Shown here: positions 57,894 through 64,000 of the stretch, in pieces | How positions within the stretch are numbered: position 1 is the stretch's first letter | Layout: every line of letters begins with the position of its first letter | Source: Chrysoperla carnea | Lineage: Eukaryota > Arthropoda > Insecta > Neuroptera > Chrysopidae | Direction of reading: 5' to 3' | Length of the DNA: 64,000 nt | NCBI RefSeq assembly: GCF_905475395.1 | Contig: NC_058342.1 | Coordinates: forward strand, 30,276,140 to 30,340,139 | Position numbers and translations under genes: made by a program | Notes under the pieces: generated by a model | The model's input: only the letters and a program-made list of their open reading frames with translations | Databases searched by the model: none | What the model was told of the DNA's origin: nothing

Positions 57894-58724
57894 TACCTTT
57901 AAAAAGCAGTATATCAGATAAAAAGGGGACCTTTTTACTTTAAATGGCAGAAATTGTTTATTATTAACGCGCAAGAAATGTATACTGTCGTAAAAAATAT
58001 ATATTTCTAAAGTAATTCGACTGTTTGAACAAGAACGGTTTCGATTCGAATCTGTATAATCTGTGAAATTTTAAAAATAATTTAAATGTAATTTTTGACA
58101 CATAGGTTTATTTGTTTTAATTCTTCCAAATCTGTATTTTTTAAAAACAAATTTTCTTCATAGAATACTTGCATTACATACTTTATCGGTAACGTATACG
58201 AAATTTTGGTGGTTAATTCTCCGGTTATAAATCGATATACACAAACAAACAAACATACACATTGTTTGCTGAGAACAGGCATAAAAAAAGTAATATAATT
58301 TAAATTAATTATTAATTACGTACGTGAATGTGTATATAGGTAAAAAATCGATTATAGGGGGTAAGACTAGTGAAGCGGCGAATCGTGAATTCAACCACGG
58401 AAAATGAAGTTCATTACAGTTTTTACTGTTAATTATTCACTAATGAGATACTGACTTTAGGACAGACAGATTGCATCTATATAATGTATAATACTGACTA
58501 CCTGTGTTTATAACGGATGCTTACGAAAATAAACTTTTGTTGTAGACCGGGCGCAAGTACAGACAAAGATTGGTCACATGTCATGCCTTAACTTATTTTC
58601 AAACAATCTATTTGTGATTGTCAACTATTTTAGCACTTGCTGAATTCATTTGTACTTTTGGTGGGTACTAAAGGGAAGATCGATCCAGGCATTTGTCATC
58701 CCTGAACCCTATTTGGAGAATCAT
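57894..58724. other. unassigned region; solo family B end near 58010
   Basis: AAAGTAATTCGACTGTTTGAACAAG-like sequence at about 58010-58035 matches the left end of MITE family B with nothing behind it. No gene is seen. Confidence 0.4.
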
Positions 58725-58890
58725 CGACTATTTTCTAGTTGTTCCCAGTACGGAATCCTAACCTCTCACTTAAAACATAGCTAAGAACACTCCCCATTAA
58801 ATTATCTTCCAAACGAAACAAAAAATTTATTCATTCGTTTAGGTGCTACAATGCCACAGACAGACACACAGACAAATTCGATGAAATTTC
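58725..58890 (-). repeat. repeat family H fragment
   Basis: The minus strand reads TGTCTGTCTGTGGCATTGTA, GCACCTAAACGAATGAA, then a CGTTTGGAAGATAATTTA block and GGATTCCGTACTGGG, in the order seen at 51815-51950. Confidence 0.65.
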
Positions 58891-59238
58891 TCAAGTGGAT
58901 GGACTAGTAACTTCACCCCCCACCTATCGCATCTGATATATTGCCAAAAAAATTTGTCATGATGCATACTGTATAAACATACTGTAGCCATGCATATGCG
59001 AATAACTTTTTCTGGGTACTGCTCGTATGTAATTTGCTCTTTTATAAAACTTTTTTTATTCGTCCACAGATGTCATTTACGTAGAAATTAGTGTGTGAAA
59101 ATGATGTTAATAGTGTGTATTCGACATACAGTCAGGAAATACATGTACAGCTGACGTAAGTGGAAAACTAGGTCTTTTAAGGAATTCTTGTACCTACTCT
59201 CATTAATAATATATACGTTTGAATTAAATATATATATA

Positions 59239-59775
59239 CTAGCCGTTATTCATGCAATTCGTTGAAAAATTCTTAAGTTTTAAACAAATAACCCCACACA
59301 ATAATCGTTTTTGTCACCTGATAACCCTCCTCAAGAGGGAGTAAGTATGGAATTTACACCTCTACGGTTTCGTATATCAGTTTAATTCTCTAAGATCGTC
59401 TCTAGTGGCATAAACTCGTAATGGAGGGGAGCTCAGAGGTGTAGAGCTGCAGCTAAGTTAAAGGGTCAATGCCAAAACTAACATTGCTTGCATTTCGTTC
59501 CTCTATTCACTCTTTCTTGAACTTCCTTAGGGGTATGTTCTACAATGGAAGTGTAGATTTCTATATTTTTCGAGTTTATGAAAGCTGAGGGCGAAGGCTT
59601 AACTTTTGAGGGGATGGGTTAAATTCCCTTTAAAGGGGGAGGGTGCAAATATAGAAAAACCTCCTTTCAATTGACAATGAAAGGATCTTATGTAAATTTA
59701 ACGTCAATAAATCAAGTCTTACAAAAGTTAAACACTACAAGTTAACATTACAAACAGACGCATGCCCGGTATTTT
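59239..59775 (-). mobile_element. candidate Helitron-like or SINE-like element
   Basis: The minus strand ends TGCATGAATAACGG-CTAG with host T following, a Helitron-style 3' junction. The body is GC-richer (several CCCCT/AGGGG blocks) with no open frame. No 5' TC end or clear 3' hairpin was found, so the assignment is tentative. Confidence 0.3.
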
Positions 59776-60039
59776 TTTTTTGCATTCATTAACACACAAA
59801 TTTGCACTTAGTACATATTCCATGGAAGGAAATTATTATTCACTTTCAGCATTATTTAAATAAGGTTAGATTTAGTTATGAAAACGTGAAGAGTTTAGAA
59901 TAGTTATTCAAATGTGAGTACAAATAATTAAAATACAGGGTTAATCATTTCAGATGCTGGAACTTCAATCTGTCGAGATCATTTGTTGAATGATACTCAT
60001 TTATGACTATATCGCTTTCCTTATAAGTCGTATTTGATA
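59776..60039. other. unassigned spacer
   Basis: No feature is recognised. Confidence 0.4.
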
Positions 60040-60349
60040 AGATACCGTTTTGGGGCCTTTTGAGGGTCAAAAATGTGTATTAATTCATTTTAAACTGTGA
60101 ATTTTACAGTGCCTTATTAATGTTAATTGGACAAAAAATTATTCGACTATTGAACTTCAAAAAAGTTTATCATAGTTTTGCTTATGAAAACATAAAAAAA
60201 CTTTGGTTTTTGACGTTTAAACGTCCAAAAATTAGTCAAATTGACGTATTAATTTTATCTTTTACGATATTTTTAAAGTATTAAAAAACATTTACGTGAT
60301 ACAAATATTATTTTTATTTATAATTTTACTCATATGACGGCTGAACTAA
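60040..60349 (+). mobile_element. MITE family B copy 3, shortened
   Basis: Has TTTTGGGGCCTTTTGAGGG, the conserved TTTTTGACGTTTAAACGTC and the right end TGACGGCTGAACTA. The left TIR and part of the centre are missing. It sits about 300 bp upstream of copy 4 in the same orientation. Confidence 0.7.
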
Positions 60350-60648
60350 TATTCTTAAAAGATTAAAATTTCTCGGAAACTTTTAATGTCTAGTTTGTTC
60401 ATAAATTCGCATATTAAAGTAATTCGTAGGTTCTCAATTGTTATTCTTATAATATTTCGATACGGTACACTAAAAAGTAATTTCTTAGCAAACCACACAA
60501 TATTGTGAAAAAAATTATACAATAAACCGAATCATACTAATAAAAAAGTATTTCCCCATACATATACTTAGGTTAATGGGTGCAGTTTACATTTAAACCA
60601 TTCAACGCAACAACCTATAGGTACTGAACAAAGGTACAGTGAACACCG
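60350..60648. other. unassigned spacer
   Basis: AT-rich spacer between two family B copies. Confidence 0.4.
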
Positions 60649-61089
60649 TTAAAGTAGTTCGGCTTTTTGAGCAAGTTCGGTGAATGTTTTTGGGCCTCTT
60701 GGGGGCAAAATTGTGAATTATTTCATTTTAAAATTGTGATTTTTAAGAAGAACTCACAATTATGTTAACTGTACAAAAATTAATCGATGTTTGAGCTTCA
60801 AAAAAGTTTTCATTATAAAGAAAATTTATCATAAATTCTGTTTGTGAAAAAAGCATTACCTTACGGCGTTTCCAAAAAGAAAACATAAAAAACTTTGGTT
60901 TTAGACGTTTAAACGTTAAAAACTAGTTAAATTGACGTGTAAATTTTATCTTTTGACGTGATATTTTTAAAGCATTTTAAATCATTTACGTGATACAAAT
61001 ATTATTTTTATTCATAACTTAGATTTAAATTCAATGAATATAAATTAGATGCTAACTTGACTAGTCATGCGACGACCGAACTACCTTAA
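60649..61089 (+). mobile_element. MITE family B copy 4, full length (441 bp)
   Basis: Starts TTAAAGTAGTTCGGC and ends GACCGAACTACCTTAA, so both TIRs with TTAA are present. The central palindrome has decayed (TTTTAGACGTTTAAACGTTA). Collinear with copy 2. Confidence 0.8.
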
Positions 61090-61192
61090 GTGGAATCAAA
61101 AATTTGATATAATAAATGTTAAAATTAAACATTAAAGTTTCAAAAGTTTTAATCAAGGGTAAAATTAAAGTGTTAGTATCCCTCCCCTATAG

Positions 61193-61473
61193 TCACCCTA
61201 TTAACTCAGTTGGGTTAGGTGTTACCAATCCCGTCCACGGTAAGCATAGGGTAGCGGGTGCGATTCCCGCCATCGCAACAAAATTAATTTAATTAATAGT
61301 TGTGTTGGGCTGGAGTAGTGAATGATATGAAGGAGGTGCACTCAGCCTCTGAAATTGAGGAGCTGATCAATTAAATTATCAGCGGAAAGGTGGTAAAACA
61401 CATATATGGTATCACAATGGGCTCTATAGATCTAAGTGTGTCCTTCGTGGACAGCCAATATAACCTAACCTAT
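61193..61473 (+). mobile_element. tRNA-derived SINE (SINE-2) with a LINE-matching 3' tail
   Basis: The head has a D-arm/A-box-like TAACTCAGTTGGGTTAGG and a T arm that pairs perfectly (GCGGG-TGCGATT-CCCGC, B-box-like). A unique body follows. The last roughly 65 bp (GGTATCACAATGGGCTCTAT ... GTGGACAGCCAATATAACC, then TAACCTA) match the 3' UTR end of the LINE at 36509-36597 (minus strand). SINE tails shared with a LINE are the known basis of LINE-driven SINE mobilisation. No target duplication was identified. Confidence 0.8.
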
Positions 61474-62139
61474 GGTATTTGAAAAATATTCAGTTTACAG
61501 GAGTATGAATTACTTTTAAATGGAATTTGTAAACCCTTTCTTCAAATTTTAACGAGGAAAAGATCACCAGAGATTATATTTCATATTTAGAGGGGGGGAG
61601 GTTGGAATTAGTGAACAAACTATAAAAACCGCTGGTTTAGGTTGTTAAATATAATCAAAATACACATATAACCAGTATTGACTGTAATAAAATAAAATAA
61701 AAAGGCTACAAGGTATTTATATATAGGTTCATATATTGGCGTGACATTCAGGAACTTAAAAAAGGTGTTACATGGTTATACAATGTTATTACTGTCAAAT
61801 ATAATCATTGTTGATCACTTAGGGTAATTTATTTATATTGGATAATAAATAATTTTAACCTAATAATTTACAAGAATGTACGGTGCTATGTTGGCTTGTA
61901 TGTATTTTAAAAACGATATTCTTTTATAGGCAACTAATCATAACGAGGGCTTCATGCCATATGTTTTGTATCAGCTTATTTGTCAATTTTTAGATACTTT
62001 TTTCAGTGAATTCAATTTGTTGTAGAGTAATTTTTGTCAAATTTTTTATTAATGTAACTGAATAATTCACTGAGGTAAAGAATTTTAATCTTAGGACGCA
62101 TCAGTTTCTTGTTGTCGCTGTTTTTGAACGCCTTAGAAA
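61474..62139. other. unassigned flank of satellite array 4
   Basis: About 50 bp near 61897-61946 (GGCTTGTATGTATTT...ACTAATCATAA) recur beyond the array at about 63245-63296. No gene is seen. Confidence 0.45.
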
Positions 62140-63115
62140 AATCGAAAAAATCGGAAAAAATTTTTTGTTTCAGATTTGGATAAAACTCAGTTTATAAGGC
62201 TAATTTGATGCAAAAAATTCAAAAATCGGGTTTATTTAATGATAGGGCAAGTAGTTTTTAAGATATCGCTAATTTCAAAGCGATTTCATGCGATATCTCG
62301 AAAGCTAATCATCCTGTCGGAAAATAAACACGATTTTCGTAATTTTTGGGTCAAAATTACCTTATAAACCAAGTTTTATCGAAATCGGAAACATCAAAAT
62401 TTTCTCGATTTTTTGTAATTTTCTTAAGGGATACCCCTTAGAAAAAATCGAAAAAATCGGAAAAAATTTTTCTGTTTCAGATTTTGATAAAACTCAGTTT
62501 ATAAGGCTAGTTTGATCCAAAAAATTCAAAAATCGGGTTTATTTGATGATAGGGCGAGTAGTTTTTAAGATATCGCTAATTTCAAAGCGATTTCATGCGA
62601 TATCTCGAAAACTAATCATTCTGTAGGAAAATAAACACGATTTTCGTAATTTTTGGGTCAAAATTACCTTATAAACTAAGTTTTATCGAAATCGAAAACA
62701 TCAAAATTTTCTCGATTTTTTGCAATTTTCTTAAGGGGTACCCCTTAGAAAAAATCGAAAAAAATCGGAAAAAATTTTTTGTTTCAGATTTTGATAAAAC
62801 TCAGTTTATATGGGTAATTTGATCCAAAAAATTCAAAAATCGGGTTTATTTGATGATAGGCCGAGTAGTTTTTAAGATATCGCTAATTTCAAAGCGATTT
62901 CATGCGATATCTCGAAAAATAACCATTATGTCGGAAAATAAATACGATTTTCGCAATTTTTGGGTCAAAATTACCTTATAAACTAAGTTTTATCGAAATC
63001 GGAAACATCAAAATTTTCTCGATTTTTTGCAATTTTCTTAAGAGGGAGCTAGAAAGAATCGAAAAAATCATAAAAAGTTTTAAGATTTTGATAAAACTCA
63101 GACCGTCAACCTACT
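62140..63115. repeat. foldback satellite array, locus 4 (just over 3 units, period 307 bp)
   Basis: CGATATCTCGAAA starts at 62291, 62598 and 62905, exactly 307 bp apart. Dyad centres are GGGATACCCC at 62428-62437 and GGGGTACCCC at 62735-62744. The halves are inverted copies (ACCTTATAAACTAAGTTTTATC against GATAAAACTCAGTTTATAAGG). Units are very similar to one another, implying recent or ongoing homogenisation within this locus. Confidence 0.88.
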
Positions 63116-63460
63116 TTTATATCTAATACCTACTTTTAAAGTAATAAAAATTATAATAAAAGTCTTCTTCAGAAACACAGTTGTTGGTTACTTTAATCGA
63201 CGGCCTTCAACAAATGTAACGTGACGTATACACCTTTATGGTATGAAGCCCGCGATATGCATTTGAAAACGTTATGCTTTTTATAAGCAACTAATCATAT
63301 AATAATGTATTAATTCGAAAAAATAAATATAAGAATAAAACTTAAGAGTATTTTTATTGGCTTTGTAATACTTGCATATAGCGCCTACGTTTGTGCGAAA
63401 ATTGAGAGGTGTTACTATTTATCAATGTCTGTAGTCTTCTTAAAAAAGATTGAAGTCAAA
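63116..63460. other. right flank of satellite array 4
   Basis: Holds the second copy of the flanking direct repeat (about 63245-63296); otherwise nothing is recognised. Confidence 0.45.
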
Positions 63461-63975
63461 TAATGTGTTATTTTTAGCTTTACAATATCAAGCCACTACA
63501 AAAATATTTAATATATTGTGTGCAAGTGCTGCTTATAAATTTTATAATATAGATATCTCTCTTCAATCATCAATACTCTAACTATAGTCGTCTCTGTTCA
63601 TCAAGTGATGGATCTTCGATGAACTCATAATTAAATTAAAATTTTGTTTTGATATCATCGACAACCTTATATTTTGGTGAAATTATTATAAACTACAAGA
63701 TTGTCTAAATATTTTAGATAGTTTTTTATCACACTCTCTAGATTTTTTGATGTTGAAATATCGAATTGAAAAGGATAACCTATAGGATTCATCATTTTTT
63801 CAGCCAACTTTGAACGACAAAAAAATTAATAAAAAGCCCGATGACCTAGGAATTTTTTGTGATTTTTGGAAACTTTGTGAATCAAGAAATGTACTAAGTT
63901 GTACTAAATGTATGTAAGTTTTATTAAAATCCCTAGTATTATTCAATCCTTGCATATCTCCTTAAACTCGGATAC
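63461..63975 (+). repeat. repeat family C copy 3
   Basis: Collinear with 57385-57893 with scattered substitutions; see that entry for landmarks. It ends near the window edge, so its true right boundary may lie outside. Confidence 0.8.
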
Positions 63976-64000
63976 AAAAACCCGTCTTAATGGCGAAGTT

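Overview
The window is strongly AT-rich eukaryotic DNA (roughly 70% A+T by eye) with no recognisable host protein gene. Nearly everything that can be identified is a transposon, a satellite array or a tRNA. It looks like an intergenic region or giant intron of an arthropod, most likely an insect. Evidence for this is a Helentron-type DINE-1/mini-me-like repeat with an internal GTCY-type microsatellite (best known from Diptera), a mariner remnant, Helitrons with the insect-style TCTCTATATAT start, and insect-type tRNA-Thr(AGU) genes. The order is not proven.

Layout. 0.3-1.2 kb: first of four arrays of a satellite with a period of about 307 bp (others at 16.1-16.6, 30.0-30.9 and 62.1-63.1 kb). 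In the three longer arrays each unit is a large hairpin centred on GGGGTACCCC or a close variant. 3.4-61 kb: about sixteen full or partial copies of one family of about 500-560 bp (here HINE). Its subterminal inverted repeats, 3' stem-loop and T-rich ends mark it as a Helentron-associated element. 8.2, 20.1 and 55.2 kb: three Helitron copies of about 410 bp with A|TC...CTAG|T junctions. 12.2-13.2 and 44.0-44.7 kb: two long foldback elements. 14.4, 24.7, 35.9 and 47.4 kb: a tRNA-derived SINE; the 24.7 kb copy lies inside a HINE copy with a 9-bp target duplication. 21.6-22.0 kb: two convergent tRNA-Thr genes. 29.7 and 36.5 kb: C-terminal ends of a LINE with a CCHC-like HCPAL motif; a SINE at 61.2 kb carries the same 3' tail. 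40.5 kb: internally deleted mariner. 49.6 kb: possible hAT-type transposase remnant. Between these lie further terminal-inverted-repeat MITEs and several unclassified repeat families (labelled B to H here).

How the parts work together. Nonautonomous elements appear to depend on autonomous partners that are not in the window: HINE on Helentron, the short Helitrons on Helitron, the 61.2 kb SINE on the LINE, and TTAA-bounded MITEs on an unknown cut-and-paste transposase. The only genes that may still function are the two tRNA-Thr genes. All comparisons were made by eye within the window; no database search was possible.
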